DNA from: Rhizomys pruinosus | Lineage: Eukaryota > Chordata > Mammalia > Rodentia > Spalacidae | Assembly: GCA_009823505.1 (NCBI GenBank) | Contig: VZQC01000590.1 | Coordinates: forward strand, 231,824-295,823 | Direction: 5' to 3' | Length of the DNA stretch: 64,000 nt | Shown here: one piece after another, positions 22,435 through 34,343 of the stretch | Layout of the letters: every line of letters starts with the position of its first letter | How positions within the stretch are numbered: position 1 is the first letter of the stretch | The notes under the pieces: generated by a model | Databases searched by the model: none | Seen by the model: the letters and a program-made list of their open reading frames with translations, nothing else | What the model was told of the DNA's origin: nothing | Position numbers and translations under genes: made by a program

Positions 22435-22800
22435 ACATTTACACAATGGGGTACTACTCAGCAGTAAAAAAAAAAAAAAAAGATGAAAATATGAAAATTG
22501 AAGGTAAATGGGTGGAACTAGAGAATGTTATTTTGAGTGAAGTAACACAAAGACAGAAAACCAGGCAATGTATGTTATCCCTCATTTGTGGACTGTAGCA
22601 CCAATCCCCTTATGTGAGTATAAAACTTGATATAACCAAGGAACCAAGAAATTGGAAAGGATACATGGAGGTAAAGGAAAAGACAAATCCTGAAACAGGG
22701 GGTCAGTAAAGAACAGATATTACTAGTGGGGAGGTCTGATAGGTGTTGGGTTGGAAGGAGAGGAGGGGATAATAAACAAGGGTATGATGTAAGGCATGTC
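22435..22800 (+). mobile_element. L1 ORF2 C-terminus and 3'UTR, plus strand
   Basis: tgatacatttacacaatggggtactactcagcagtaaa, ggtaaatgggtggaactaga and agtgaagtaacacaaagacaga are the well-known order at the end of rodent L1 ORF2. A non-coding 3' section to about 22800 follows. Opposite orientation to both flanking L1 3'UTR pieces. Confidence 0.75.
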
Positions 22801-23800
22801 ACAGACACTTATTCATTGAATCCAACTGTGGAACACTGTAGTAGTCTCTACCACAAAAAGAAGCTTCTTTGATGAGGGTTAAAGATACACTAATCAGGGC
22901 TGGAGAGATAGCCTAGCGGTTAAGAGCACCTACTGCTCTTGCAGAGGACCCGGGTTCGATCCCCAACACCCACATGGCGGCTAAGAACCGTCTGTAACTC
23001 CAATTCTAGGAGAACTCCAGTTCCAGGGGAATCCGAGACCCACTTCTGACCTCCGCGGCATTGCACGACACGGGTGCACAAACCTACATGCAGACAGTAC
23101 ATTCATACACATACAAAAATAAAATTAAAAAAAAAGATACACTAATCAGTAAATATAAGGATGCATACATAAAATAAGAAACTAGATTGGTCTAAGGATG
23201 TGGCAAAAGTGGGTTTTTCCTTTAGGATCTATGACCTCTCCAGCCATGTGTATTTGGCTAGTAGCAGACATGAGTTCCCTGCCATTGAATGGGCATTAAC
23301 CCAATTAGATAGCTGTTAATTATCCCCAAGATGAAGGTGCCAAGGATGCATCAATAGCAATAGTTTGCTAGTGCAGTCATTATTTGTTAGGCTTTACAGC
23401 TGGGTAGGGCCTCTGATTGGCTTTCTCCCTTAGAAGCTTACATAGTATCCTCTGAATCTCTAATAACTAGTCATCAGGGAGGAGGCCTCCAGGTCAGATA
23501 AAGTCCTGTGTTCCTAGTCCTGTGTTCAAAATATGTCCTGTCTTCAACGATAGGGTCTTGCCTTTATTTCTGTGAAGTAATCGGGACTGTGGAAATAGCC
23601 TGTGTATTTTGGAAGGCTCTCAGACTACTAGAACCAACAACTCAAATGGAGGTTTCTCCTGACTGGCACCGTGTTTATTAGTATATAGTCTTTGACTATA
23701 AACATCCACTTGTATATTTATTATCCACCTATTTTCAATAGGAATTTGAACTAATACTTTCCCCTCTAATTTTTCACACCATATAAGCATTATTTATCAC
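22801..23800 (-). mobile_element. Old L1 3'UTR, reverse, interrupted by a SINE
   Basis: Homologous in order to the L1 relic at 38220-38850. Shared words include caactgtggaac/aattgtggaac, catgtgtatttggct, gttccctgccatt/tttccctataatt and agtttgct with similar spacing. The young SINE at 22898-23132 splits it. Confidence 0.6.
22898..23132 (+). mobile_element. Young B2-related SINE
   Basis: Full-length plus-strand copy from ggctggagagatagcctagcgg to an A-rich tail. Perfect 17-bp target-site duplication aaagatacactaatcag (22881-22897 and 23133-23149). It carries the 17-bp internal duplication and sits inside an older L1 3'UTR. Confidence 0.96.
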
Positions 23801-23854
23801 ACTTCTAACTCTCCCTCTTATGAAAACAAAAGAGTGATACAAAGTTTCCTGACT

Positions 23855-24735
23855 GAAAAAGCCTAGGCCCAGATGGATTCAGAGCAGAATTTTATCAGAC
23901 CTTCAACAAAGATCTACAACCAATGCTACTTAAATTATTCAAAAAGATAGAAACAGAGAGAGTACTTCTGAACTTCTTCTATGGTGCCAGAACTGCTCCA
24001 ATATGAAAACAAGGCAAAGGCAAAAGAAGAAAAAGAAATTTACAGGCCCATATCCCAAATGAACATAGACGCAAAGATTCTCAAGAAAAATCTTGCAGAT
24101 CACAAACAGATACACACCAAAAAATCACCCACCATGATCAAGTAGACTCCAGTTGAGAGATGCAGTTCCAGTCCAATATATGTAAATTAAGACAATTCAT
24201 ATAAAATGGACTTAAAAACAAAAATCACATGATTATCTCAACAGACTCAGAAAAAAACCTTTGAAAAAATCCAGCATACATTCATGGTAAGAGTCCTAGA
24301 AGGAAATTTTCTTGATGGAGCATACTTCAATGTATTTAAAGTCTATATACAACAAATCCCATTAAAATCAGGAAGCAGATAAGGCTATCTGCTTTCCCCA
24401 GTACTTTTCAATTCAACACTCGCAACTATAGAGCAGTAAAACAAGGGGTGGAAATTCAAGGGGAACTAATTGGAAAGAAAAAAAAGTCAAATCATCTTTA
24501 TTTGCAGATAATATAATATTATACATAGGAGATCCCCAGAATTCCATCAGGAAACTTTACTACCAAAAGCATACCAGGAAACCATACTACCAAAAGCAAT
24601 TTATAAATTCAACCCAATCCTGATCAAAATCCATAGGACATTCTGCACAGCAATAAAAAAACATGCCCTAAAATTCATATGGAAACAAAAAAGACCCCTG
24701 TGCACAAAAAGCGGTTGGGAGAATGACCAGCCTTT
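23855..24735 (+). mobile_element. Degraded L1 ORF2 reverse-transcriptase region
   Basis: Segments match ORF2 order: cccagatggattcagagcagaattttatcagacc, acaggcccatatccc, aaaatccagcatacattcatg, a region with an altered polymerase motif (ttatttgcagataatata, where the usual D-D would be D-N), then a deletion joining to cctgatcaaaatcc. Many stops and frameshifts. Confidence 0.75.
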
Positions 24736-24739
24736 GTTT

Positions 24740-25800
24740 CAAATTTTTAATATTTTAAATAATACACAATCCACAAAGGCATGATCCTTGTAAGTGTCCT
24801 TCAAATGTCAGATGTATAGCAAGCAGAAAATAGGGACAATTTAACGTCTCCATTTTAACATGCTGTCTGCAAATATAACTGCTCGATCTGTTCTATGTAT
24901 TTTAATCTATACCATAACAGGAACATATATACTCATAATATACTATAGGTTTATATGTATATTATATAAGCATATACACATAAATACTGATTTGTATAAA
25001 TGCATCACACTTCAACTTATAAATATTAAGATGCAAGTACATGCACTATGTACCCATAAATATATGCAATATGTCCCTCACTCTCAGACACTTTCATACT
25101 TTGTTCTTAAGACTATGAACTAAGAATTTTGGAATGCTTTGTAATGTGATTTGGAGAATAAGTATTCAAGTAATAATTTTTTTACTCAAATCAAGGGTTT
25201 GAGGAATTATTTCTTGTTATTATTTTTAAAGGTCTTTGACTTCAAGTTCAGTTTTACCATCGAATTGATTTCTTTTCTGGTGGCATTAGCATTCATTCCG
25301 TGGTCTAAGAGTTCATTAAAAGACACTGTAGAGATGTTAAATACAGTGAAGACACCAATAATTAGCCGAGTTAATAAATGTTCTATTATATTGGCTCTAT
25401 CATAATTACTATCAAAATCTTTCAAAAGTTAAAAAAAGATTGTAAACATTTTTAATGTTTACATCTGTTATAAATTTTCTTTTACTTTGTACTTGTATAA
25501 CGTTTTTTTCTAAATTTTATTGGACACTAAATTAAATGTAAGAATTTTATTGTATCTAAGACCCATCACTAAAACCGTGAAGTTCTGATCATGCCCTTGA
25601 GAGACATATTAAAGATTGTCCTTGGAATCCTACATCCTGACGTTCCTTTAAAATCACAGACATGAATAAAGTAGAATGAGTTTGAGAATATTATGATTCG
25701 AATTTATCAAATAAACATTCATTAATGGTATTTTATGCTTAAGAGTTCATAGTTAATATTAAGCAGTACATTATGATTAAATTCCAGATGTACTTTAATT
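24740..25800. other. No feature recognised
   Basis: AT-rich, with ATATA-rich words at 24920-24990. Two opposite frames overlap at 25151-25425. Neither has a recognisable motif and they invalidate each other as evidence. Confidence 0.4.
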
Positions 25801-25802
25801 AC

Positions 25803-26013
25803 TTTTTAAATTTTATTTATTTTTATTACATGTGTATGAGCATTATAGCTACATGTATATAAGTGCATCTGCATCATCCAGTGCCATTGGAGTATAGAAG
25901 AGGACATCACATACCCTGGAACTGGAGTTATGAACATTTATTAGCTGCCATTTGAGTGGTGGAATTCAATCTCAGGTTTTCTGCAAGAGCATTCTGTACT
26001 CTTAATGCCCCAT
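25803..26013 (-). mobile_element. Old B2/B3-type SINE
   Basis: Reverse copy with T-rich tail, agaagaggacatcaca, cctggaactggagtt and ttctgcaagagcattctgtactctta. The head is truncated at about 26013, before the catctctccagcc end. Single aactccagttccagg unit. Confidence 0.8.
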
Positions 26014-26014
26014 A

Positions 26015-26800
26015 TTGTAATTCTTCAATTAAACTTGAGATTATTAACAAGCTTTATGGAAATAGTATCCTTATATTCTAAATTTAGAAGACACGGGTCT
26101 TCTAACACAATAAAGTTTTATTGTGTATATTTTATAACCAGGTGAAAAAATACCTTTTAGTTTTACTTTCAGAAATGCAAAATCACAGCTGGCTTAAATA
26201 TTCATAAATAGAAGAGTAGTGATCAAATTGCATGTGCTATATAAAAATGCTTGCATTATTCATTAACTACAGCTGTACAATATAGTAGATTTGAGATTTG
26301 CTATTGAAGTTTTGTCCCTCCCATTTATGTGACTGCACAGGCTTCTTGAGCAGCATGCCAGAATTTTGAGAGAAACTGAAAATGTCCTGAGTGTTGAAGT
26401 TTGGCAAGACCTGCAATTTATACAAAAGTCTGAGAAATAAATCACAAGATAGGTCATAAGATAATCTTGTGAGCAAAGTCTTTGATATTTTGTAAAAACA
26501 ATGACACAATATAATTGCTGTAAAATTTCATTTTCTGTGTGAGATCGACCATAGATTAAATTAAAATTTCATTTGAAAATTTGTAAAGTTCGGTGTTATT
26601 TTATAATATAGAACATGGTTGCATTGAAATAATACCACTAAATCTTCTAAGAGAAGGGATTGAGGAATTTGTCAGTTAACATACCTTATCAATGTTATTC
26701 CCTGTATATCAAATGGAATTTATCCAATTCCACCATCATCAAGGATGCAACAAACAGAACAAATGAAACAAAAGAGTCTTGGTCCTTCTCTTCAATAAGG
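26015..26800. other. No feature recognised
   Basis: AT-rich intergenic sequence. The overlapping minus-strand frames at 26263-26509 have no recognisable domain. Confidence 0.4.
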
Positions 26801-26802
26801 AA

Positions 26803-27013
26803 CATTTTTATTTAAAAATTACATTCAATAATTGAATGAGTAACTGAGTGAGTGAGTGGTTGGATGAGTGTAGGGGTGTGTGGACCACAGCTCACCTGTG
26901 GAGGTCACTGGACAACTTTCAGGAGCCAGCTCTTTCCTTTCACTTGTAGGGCCTGGCAACTCATCTCAAGTTGTGGCAACTGTCTTTGCCTGCTGATCCA
27001 TCTCTCCTGTCCA
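26803..27013 (-). mobile_element. B3-type SINE, old
   Basis: Reverse copy. gtgtggaccacagctcacctgtggaggtcactggacaacttt and the head complement tgcctgctgatccatctctcctgtcc are characteristic of rodent B3/B2 older members. A degenerate (GAGT)n stretch at 26838-26872 lies in its tail. Confidence 0.7.
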
Positions 27014-27219
27014 AAAAGGAAATCTTAAAAGAGATTGGATATATTACCATGCATATCAGCATGCCATCTTCAGCTCAATGAGCCCTGATTGAAACATATA
27101 GCATTCTTTAGTAATTTAAAGGTAGAATTATAAAAGAAAAGTGGCATTTAATTACATTAAAGTGTTTATGTTTTTAAAATTGTATACATATCATATATTT
27201 AAAAATTGTATACATATCA

Positions 27220-27466
27220 GGCTGGAGAGATAGCCTAGTGGTTAAGAGCACCGACCGCTCTTGCAGAGGACCTGGGTCCGATCCCCAGCACCCACATGGC
27301 AGCTAAGAACCGTCTGTAACTCCAATTCCAGGAGAACTCCAGTTCCAGGGGAATCCGAAACCCTCTTCTGACCTCCTAGGCATTGTACAACACGGGTGCA
27401 CAAATCTACATGCAAACAATACATTCATACACATACGAAAATAAATAAAATTTTAAAAAAAGTTTA
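27220..27466 (+). mobile_element. Young B2-related SINE
   Basis: Full-length plus-strand copy with the 17-bp internal duplication. The target-site duplication aaaaattgtatacatatca is at 27201-27219 and 27467-27485. An additional near-identical copy of that word lies just upstream at about 27176-27193 and predates or is independent of the insertion. Confidence 0.95.
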
Positions 27467-27616
27467 AAAAATTGTATACATATCATAAAAGGAAATATAA
27501 AGATAAGAAATTTATAAATTACTATAAAAACCTTCCATCTAAGTTCCTACTGCCATAATATAGGTATTATTAAATGTCACATTTCTAAGTTGAGAAATTA
27601 TATTTATATGCTAATG

Positions 27617-28195
27617 TTAGGGTCCGGGGGGGTCACCCCAAAATCACCAATAAGTCAGGCAGCTGCTTTTTACAAAGTTTATTTAGAAAAAAAGCCATTT
27701 GGAACGTTTATTTTGAAAAAAAAGGCCGAATTGATAACCGACATGTCGGGGTCCACTCTCTCACTATACACAGGTAGGGGAACGACCCTGAGAAATCCTA
27801 GAGAGGGGTTTTTAAAGGCCAAGTTCACATCTCAGTGGGCTTTGGGTTAGCTATTACTAGGTTTATGGCAGGTGACTTTTTCTTTGGCTAACTTCTGGCC
27901 CCTTTCTTCCTGTTATCTCTGTTGGCTCATCTCTGTTCTGTTGACTGTCTTTGTCCCTGCTATCCCAAAGTTGACTCCTTTTATTGCTTCCCCATTTCCA
28001 TTGCTCTCCTGCAACCTCATTGCTGAAACTTAGTTCTGAGTAAATACCACCTGTCTGCCATCTCAGAATGCCATCTTTGCAGAATGATGCCATTTCCAGG
28101 AAATCTTTAACACAAAATGGAGTTTTTCTCTAAAGAAATAGAGTTGCTCTAAAAGGCCTGCTAGTCCTCTTCACTAAAGGAAGATTGCACCCCCC
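27617..28195 (-). mobile_element. Retroviral-type solo LTR (ERV, old viral copy)
   Basis: Read on the minus strand, this has an LTR layout: a U3-like part, a TATA-like tttaaaaacccc near 27810, two AATAAA signals near 27690-27710, and an end ggaccctaaca at 27617, i.e. the CA terminus. The C-rich U5-like end and general composition resemble gammaretrovirus-type LTRs of rodents. No internal genes are present, so it is a solo LTR. The 5' boundary at about 28195 is uncertain and no target-site duplication was resolved. Confidence 0.6.
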
Positions 28196-28560
28196 CTGAC
28201 CGGTTATATACCACTGCTGATGGACCTTATCAAAGTGTGGTTAGTCCCTGTTTCAAAACATGGTCCTTCAACTTACCACCCCCAGCCATAAAGCGACTGC
28301 TGTTCTCTAAACAATAGAGGCCCTTATTGGAACAATGTAGGCCTCAAACCTTTGTAAAACCTACCATCCTTACTCAACCTTAATGATTGTATTTCTACAT
28401 ACAAACATACTCAAACTCCACTGCTGCTTAATGGGTTTGGCTTCTGCCAACTCCTGCCAACCCAGTTGCCACCCCTCATTGGTTATAATAAAGGTCAATC
28501 TAGATAGTAGAGGTGGGTTGCTTTCTTTTCTACTTGTGACTTCTATTCTTAGCATATGCT
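28196..28560. other. Unassigned, possibly further LTR-derived sequence
   Basis: Composition is like the neighbouring LTR. It has a C-rich run, tataccactgctgatgg, and a plus-strand cattggttataataaagg that combines CCAAT-like and polyadenylation-like words. No defined ends, so I do not name a family. Confidence 0.3.
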
Positions 28561-28564
28561 AGCA

Positions 28565-29535
28565 TACATTTATTTATTCACTTATTTATACAGTGATATG
28601 TGTTACTTAAATTTACACAAATTAATCATTTTCTCTGTACATTTCCTTTTAATGTTTTTCTCCTTTAATTGTATGATTCAAATATTATTGTATTCCAGTT
28701 ACATTGCTGTCCATTGTATTGGTTTATCAAAATTCATTTCAGAAATTTGTGTTTTCCAGTTTTTCTGTAATAAGCATCTGTCTCTTGAATCTTCTATGCC
28801 CGAGTCTTCCCTAAAAGGAGCATTTCCTAAAGAATTATTGGCAATTTAACTTGAAAAGTGAAGACGGGGAATGGAGCAACATTGCCCAACTGACTTTGGC
28901 TTTCTGATGATGCTTTCCTGAAGTAGACTGAGCTCTTCCTGGCCACATGGTGAGCTCACTGAAGCAGCTCCTTTTGCTGGCTTGTTTAAACAACAGTTTA
29001 AAAAGCTTTGTATTCAGAGGAGGTTACAAGAAGCACACTACATTGCAAATAAGGATGTGTTTAGAGCACAAAGGTTTAACATGTCCCCAGGGAGGTTTGG
29101 CTGCTAGTCCTTGGAATATGCAGAGTGATGCCAGGCAATTCAGCAACAAAGGAAGCATTCTGGCTTTGGAACAACAGACAGTCACTGTCACCAGGGGCAG
29201 CAGACTGCTCCCACAGATGCCCTTGTTACATAGCTGTTGGATGTAAACCCAGCTTGTTTATTTTTTCTGTTTCTAGCTTTCGTTTTTAACTGTTTACATC
29301 AGCATGGATTGCTTTCTTCCTGTGTTTGATCCAGTGTACTGGCACACTTTGACCTTCGCACCTGCTGTGTTCTCAGCAAGTCAAAGACGTTTCTATTTTT
29401 ACCCGACTATTAGTTTCTTCTAAATTTTTGTCTGCACGCATCACATTGTTCCAAGGACGCCCAAATCATCAGTTCCCTGCATCCCCATGAGTGTATAAGT
29501 GGTAAAGGTTTACACAATGATCAGATATATAATTT
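28565..29535. other. Mostly non-repetitive sequence
   Basis: One of the few stretches without a recognised repeat. 28860-29270 is visibly less AT-rich than its flanks and contains a 99-codon frame (28947-29246) without a recognisable motif or splice context. It could be a conserved non-coding element or nothing. Confidence 0.35.
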
Positions 29536-29539
29536 AAAT

Positions 29540-29800
29540 ATCTGGAATAACTTTTGACAATTGAGGGCTGCTGAGAGAGGTAAAACCTCTGTCTTACAGC
29601 CATGGGATGCTTGGTGGGCTCAGTGGATGGACCCACACAGAGGGGCATTTGAGGCACAAATTAGATTCTATAGGTCATGTATAGTCTAATATATATTTAG
29701 AGTACATTAAGTTGGGTGGGGCAGTGGAAGAGCTCAGAGTGGGAAGGTTGTCTAAGTATCACCAAACTACATTGTATGAAAATCAGAAATGTTCAATAAT
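29540..29800 (+). mobile_element. Old L1 3'UTR (Lx-like)
   Basis: ttgagggctgctgagagagg, cagtggatggacccacacagaggggcattt, and gggtggggcagtggaagagc near the G-rich position, then tacattgtatgaaaatc. This matches the order of Lx-type 3'UTR ends at 36340-36640 and 53300-53490. Confidence 0.6.
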
Positions 29801-29855
29801 AGTAAAAAAAAACTTCACAGGTTAACAGTAAAACTTTCAGTGAAAATTAGTTTTT

Positions 29856-30098
29856 TTTTTATTAATTTTATTTATTTCCGTATGTGTATGAATGTACTGT
29901 CTGCATGCAAGTTTGTGCACCCGTGTCGTGCAATGCCGTGGAGGTCAGAAGAGGGTGTCGGATTCCCCTGGAACTGGAGTTCTCCTGGAATTGGAGTTTC
30001 AGACGGTTCTAGGTCGCCATGTGGGTGCTGGGGATCGAACCCGGGTCCTCTGTAAGAGCGGTCAGCGCTCTTAACCTCTAGGCCATCTCTCCAGCCCG
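29856..30098 (-). mobile_element. Young B2-related SINE
   Basis: Full-length reverse copy. Target-site duplication aaattagttttt at 29844-29855 and 30099-30110. It carries the 17-bp internal duplication. Confidence 0.95.
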
Positions 30099-30111
30099 AA
30101 ATTAGTTTTTA

Positions 30112-30950
30112 AAAGACACACATTGCAGCAAATAATAAGCATTTTCTCTTTTTGGGTTTTTTTTAGACTGCTTCTTCATTTTTCTATTACTATCTCTGCA
30201 CTCATCTATTTCCTAGAGGGTGGGTACATTAGCTCTATAAATAACAAGATTGACAAATGTAACTAAGTCTAAATAAACGACTATCTCTGTGCCTGTACAG
30301 TAAAGCACAAGCTTGAACTAAAAAAAAATAAAATAAAATAAAAAAGACAGAAAACTGGAAATAAATGAAACACTCCAAACTTAATGTGCCAATTCTGAAT
30401 AACCACATAGGCAAGCTAAAGAGATTGCTTTGTCCATAATATTTGATTTTCAAAACTTAACTTAGTTCCTTTCTTTCTTGGAAAGAGACATATTAATACC
30501 ATAATGAAGAAGCACCAGCAGCAGCATCATTCACAAGCGCATGACTGGTTTTCAGCACAAACTTCCCCTTGTTCCTCTGCCCAGTCTTTCCAGAATCCCA
30601 TTCAAGTTGGTGCTGGCTCCAAGCTGATCACTTGTCTAGTTCTTACAAATGGTTTCCTTAAAAGAGTGAAAATTATCAGACAGCTGCAGCAGTTCAGCTT
30701 ACAGGGAAACATCGAATGTCATTTCCAAGGTAAGCATGCAGCTGTCTTCCTGTCACTTAAGTTTGCTTAAGACAAATCTAATTAAATGTCTACCTAAAAT
30801 GCCTGACAGAATAATTCATAGCATACTAATGAAATCTGTCATAAGGAGGCAAAGACTGCCTCAACGTTCCATGCCTCTGTTCTTTCTAGCTAACAAATAT
30901 GAAAGCCTTGTTTTGCTATCTTTTAATTTTACTATTTTAAGTATTTAGTG
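30112..30950. other. Unassigned sequence with a candidate exon-like block
   Basis: No repeat family recognised apart from short A/T runs. The block 30486-30729 is preceded by a pyrimidine-rich stretch ending in AG (ttcctttctttcttggaaag) and followed by a strong 5' splice-site match, AAG|GTAAGC at 30727-30735. A frame of 88 codons covers it (30504-30770). No protein family is recognised, and splice-like words are common by chance. Confidence 0.25.
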
Positions 30951-30954
30951 AGTT

Positions 30955-31573
30955 TTTGCAATTTTTATGCAATATAATTTGCTGGTTCTTAGATCACCTC
31001 CCTGATCCTTACCTCCCCACAATGCCCCCCACAATTCAGTGTACTCTGCTTATACATACAACAAGGGCTATAAAGTCTTGATTTGTGTCCTCACATGTCC
31101 CTCAGTGTGGGTCCATCCCATGGAGCCTGGTCAGCCTCCAGGAGTGGGACTCCAAGAGTCCCATCCCTGGAGAGATTGTCTTTCCCTCTCCCAGAAGGCA
31201 TCAATTGACAAACTTTCTTAGGTTTAGTTGAATTATTTTACCCACTTCCCCATGTCTATACTGAGGGACTGGTTTGTCTGTTTTGATCTTCTATGGGACT
31301 TATGCATGCTGTCACCTTGTGGACATCCACCACCTCTGGCTCTTAAAATGTGTTCTTTTGTTCCACTTTTACAGTGATCCCTGAGCCTTAAGATATGGAA
31401 GTTTAATATATATATTGAAATAGACATCCCATCCTATGATGAGCACCCTGCGGCCTCTTGTTTTGCACATATTGGCCAGTTGTGGGTTTCTGTGTTAATC
31501 ACCATCTACAGCATAATTAAACCTTTCTGTTGAGATAGGAAGGATGGATTCATCTAATGTATACAGTTAGCCT
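30955..31573 (-). mobile_element. L1 3'UTR (Lx-like), reverse
   Basis: Same order as 21715-22430 and 37385-38300: ctgatccttacctcccc, cctcagtgtgggtccatccc, agagattgtctttccctctccc, gatccctgagcctta, and tgtgggtttctgtgttaatcacc. The L1 remnant continues past the SINE at 31589-31833 to about 31900. Confidence 0.65.
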
Positions 31574-31588
31574 TGAAAATGTGGCACT

Positions 31589-31833
31589 CTGGGGCTGGAG
31601 AGATAGCCTAGCGGTTAAGAGCACCGACTGCTCTTGCAGAGGACCCGGGTTCGATCTCCAGCACCCACATGGCGGCTGAGGACTGTCTGTAACTCCAATT
31701 CCAGGAGAACTCCAGTTCCAGGGGAATCCGACACCCTCTTCTGACCTCCGTGGCATTGCACGACACGGGTGCACAAACCTGCATGCAGACAGTACATTCA
31801 TGCACATACAAAATTAAATAAAATAAAAAAAAA
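31589..31833 (+). mobile_element. Young B2-related SINE
   Basis: Full-length plus-strand copy with target-site duplication gaaaatgtggcact (31575-31588 and 31834-31847). It carries the 17-bp internal duplication and is nested in an older reverse L1 3'UTR. Confidence 0.96.
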
Positions 31834-31929
31834 GAAAATGTGGCACTTAGGGCTAACTAAGCATCTTACAAATATTCTCTTTGACACTTGTGGAATTCTG
31901 TGTTAGTATCCATGTGTTGCAAAGACATC

Positions 31930-32345
31930 TAACCCTGGTCAGCAAGGGTAGGATCAAGAGAACAAATGAGAACAAACGCTTGCATGGGTATGGGGAAAGG
32001 GGAATTCTCATTCACTGCTGCTGAGATCACAAACTAGTGGAATCACTGTGAAATCGGTATGGAGAACTCTAACAAACTAAACATGAATCTAAAATATGAT
32101 ACATTTATACAACTCTTTGGCATACACCCAAAGGACTCATCGTACTACAAAAATACTTTGTACAGCCATGTTGTGTTGCTGATCTTTAGCTAAAAAGGAA
32201 ATAACCTAAAAGTCCCTCAACTGATGAGTAATAAAAATGTAGTAGATTTGCATAATGGAGTTCTATTAAACATTAAAAATGATACAAAACAAAACACAAA
32301 TTCATGAAATTTGCAGGTAAATGAAATGTATGGAATTAGAAACTT
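31930..32345 (+). mobile_element. L1 ORF2 C-terminal relic
   Basis: gtatggggaaaggggaattctcattcactgctgctg, tatggagaactctaacaaact, catacacccaaaggactcatc and aaatttgcaggtaaatg give the usual order at the end of ORF2. Frameshifted and non-coding. Confidence 0.75.
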
Positions 32346-32775
32346 GATTCAATTTTTTTCATTTAATATTGTATCCTTTAGTTTCTATGGGTTTGCATAG
32401 TTTCTGTTGCTGTTGGTATCTGGCTTTATTGCTTCATGGTCAGATAGAATGTAGGATGTTATTTCAATTATTCTATATTTGTTGAGATTTGCTTTGTTTC
32501 ATAATATGTGGTTGATTTTAGAGAAAGTTCTATGAACTATTGAAAACAAAGTGTATTCCTTCATCTTAGGTTGCAATGTTCTGTAGATATCTTTAGGTCC
32601 ACTTGATTTGCAATGTTATTTAAAATCTCAGTTTCTTTGGTTAATATTTTTCCTAATAATATCTCTTGATAACAATGGGTACTGAAGTCCCTAATTAAAT
32701 AGGGCTGCAAATGTTGATGTTTTTTGTTTGCTTTTGTAAAGCATGAACTTGAGTCTATAATTTTAAATTAAAATG
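32346..32775 (-). mobile_element. L1 ORF2 5' (endonuclease-region) relic, reverse
   Basis: tatctggctttattgcttcatggtcagatagaat and the following tatttgttgagatttgctttg ... aatgttctgtagatatctttagg match the reverse strand of the ORF2 5' region and are homologous to 12600-12960. Orientation is opposite to the adjoining C-terminal relic. Confidence 0.55.
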
Positions 32776-32875
32776 AGTGCCACATGAGCCATTGGCTGCT
32801 GACTCAATGTCAAAATATTTACATGCAAATTAATATATATTGCTACATTGCTTATACATATTTTAAGCCATCTGC

Positions 32876-32928
<53 letters not shown>

Positions 32929-34340
32929 GTAGAGAGAGAGAGGTATTGTGTACACAACCACAAGTAGTTATACTAAAAAAAAATCTATCAAAAAATACAC
33001 TGTATTTTTTTTTCCTGATTTGGATGTTGATGTAAACTAGTGCTTGGGGATCTGTTAATGTGTAAATATTATGATAACTATTTCACAAAGTAGTATCCAA
33101 AATTATTAGAAATAATGTTAAATGTCATCAAGACAAAATGTATTAAATATTTAACACTGGAATCAGTACTATTCTCTGTTTCATACATCCATGTTGGAGT
33201 TGATTGTTTCACTTTCACTTTCACATTGGATAGGACACTGAACTACCTCTGCAATTCACCACAAAATGTCTTGCATTTGCTTCCCTGTTTTCCTTATTCC
33301 TGCTCTTATTTTTACTGCACCTTATTGTTTCCAATATAGCATGCATTTCTGTATGCACAGAGCTCTATAATGTATACAAGTGTACTGGATAGAGGCCACA
33401 CAGGATATAAATCCTTATATGCAGTAGAAAATAAATGTCTACTTGCTTTCTAATACTTCCTTTTTATCCTTCCTTCCCATGTTTCTACAAATAGATAACT
33501 TGTATTTCTTCCAGACTTTCTTCCTATGGTTCTATCATATAACTACTTTCTTAAACTACATTCAGAAACTTCCTACTGCATATGGAAACAACTCCAGAAT
33601 TTTCTGCCAAATCTTTCAGTGTTGACAAAATCAGTCCCTACCATACCAAATAAAACATAGTTTTCACAGCTCCAAAGCATAAACGATCCAAGCTAAACTC
33701 ACTATGTCTTTGCCAAGCTCTGTTCTGTTTTGTCAAGTATTACATTCTTTAAGAAAAGTTAAGCTCAGTTCTCCAAATGTGTTGTAACAATTGCTACAGA
33801 GTTTGGTCTTTTAGTGCATTGGACCTAGATTTGAGCTTTTTGTTATACAATTTTCAGAAATTACTTCTCCATAAAAAATGAAAAAAATATATCAATGTAA
33901 GAATTATACTACATATTTCAAGAATTAGAGAACAGTATGGGTCCAAACCAGCAAATGGCAGATTAGTTCAATCAATTCATTTTAAAAGCTGATGAACCTG
34001 AAGTTTAAGGTAATTAATTTACTTCACAAGGCCAAAGCCCTCTGCTGCAGAGTGGGGGTTGATATTTAATTTCATCCTTAGCACAAATTCAACCATGTAT
34101 TTCTGGCTTTATTTCTGATTTTTATTTAATAATTCTCAGTAGAGTTATTTTCATATATTCTCAGTGTATTTATTTTCACTATGCAATAATTTTAAAATCC
34201 ACTTTTAATTAAAATAATACTTAAGGGAAGATATGACTTATTTATAAATAGCTATTATTTTCAAAAGAAAATCAAGATTAAAATATTTTTCTAAGTAAGG
34301 TAACAAGCATAAGCAATCAAATTTGAAAACTTGTCATCTA
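32776..34340. other. No family recognised apart from the microsatellite
   Basis: AT-rich. Frames at 33115-33339 and 33443-33625 have no recognisable motif. No RNA gene seen. Confidence 0.4.
32879..32942. repeat. Compound microsatellite (CA)n(TA)n(GA)n
   Basis: About 18 CA units, then 7 TA units and 6 GA units without interruption. Confidence 0.97.
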
Positions 34341-34343
34341 ATG

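Noticed and set aside
22898..22970. tRNA gene
   Set aside because: A- and B-box-like sequences are present, but they belong to the tRNA-derived head of a SINE with a long non-tRNA body, A-rich tail and target-site duplication.
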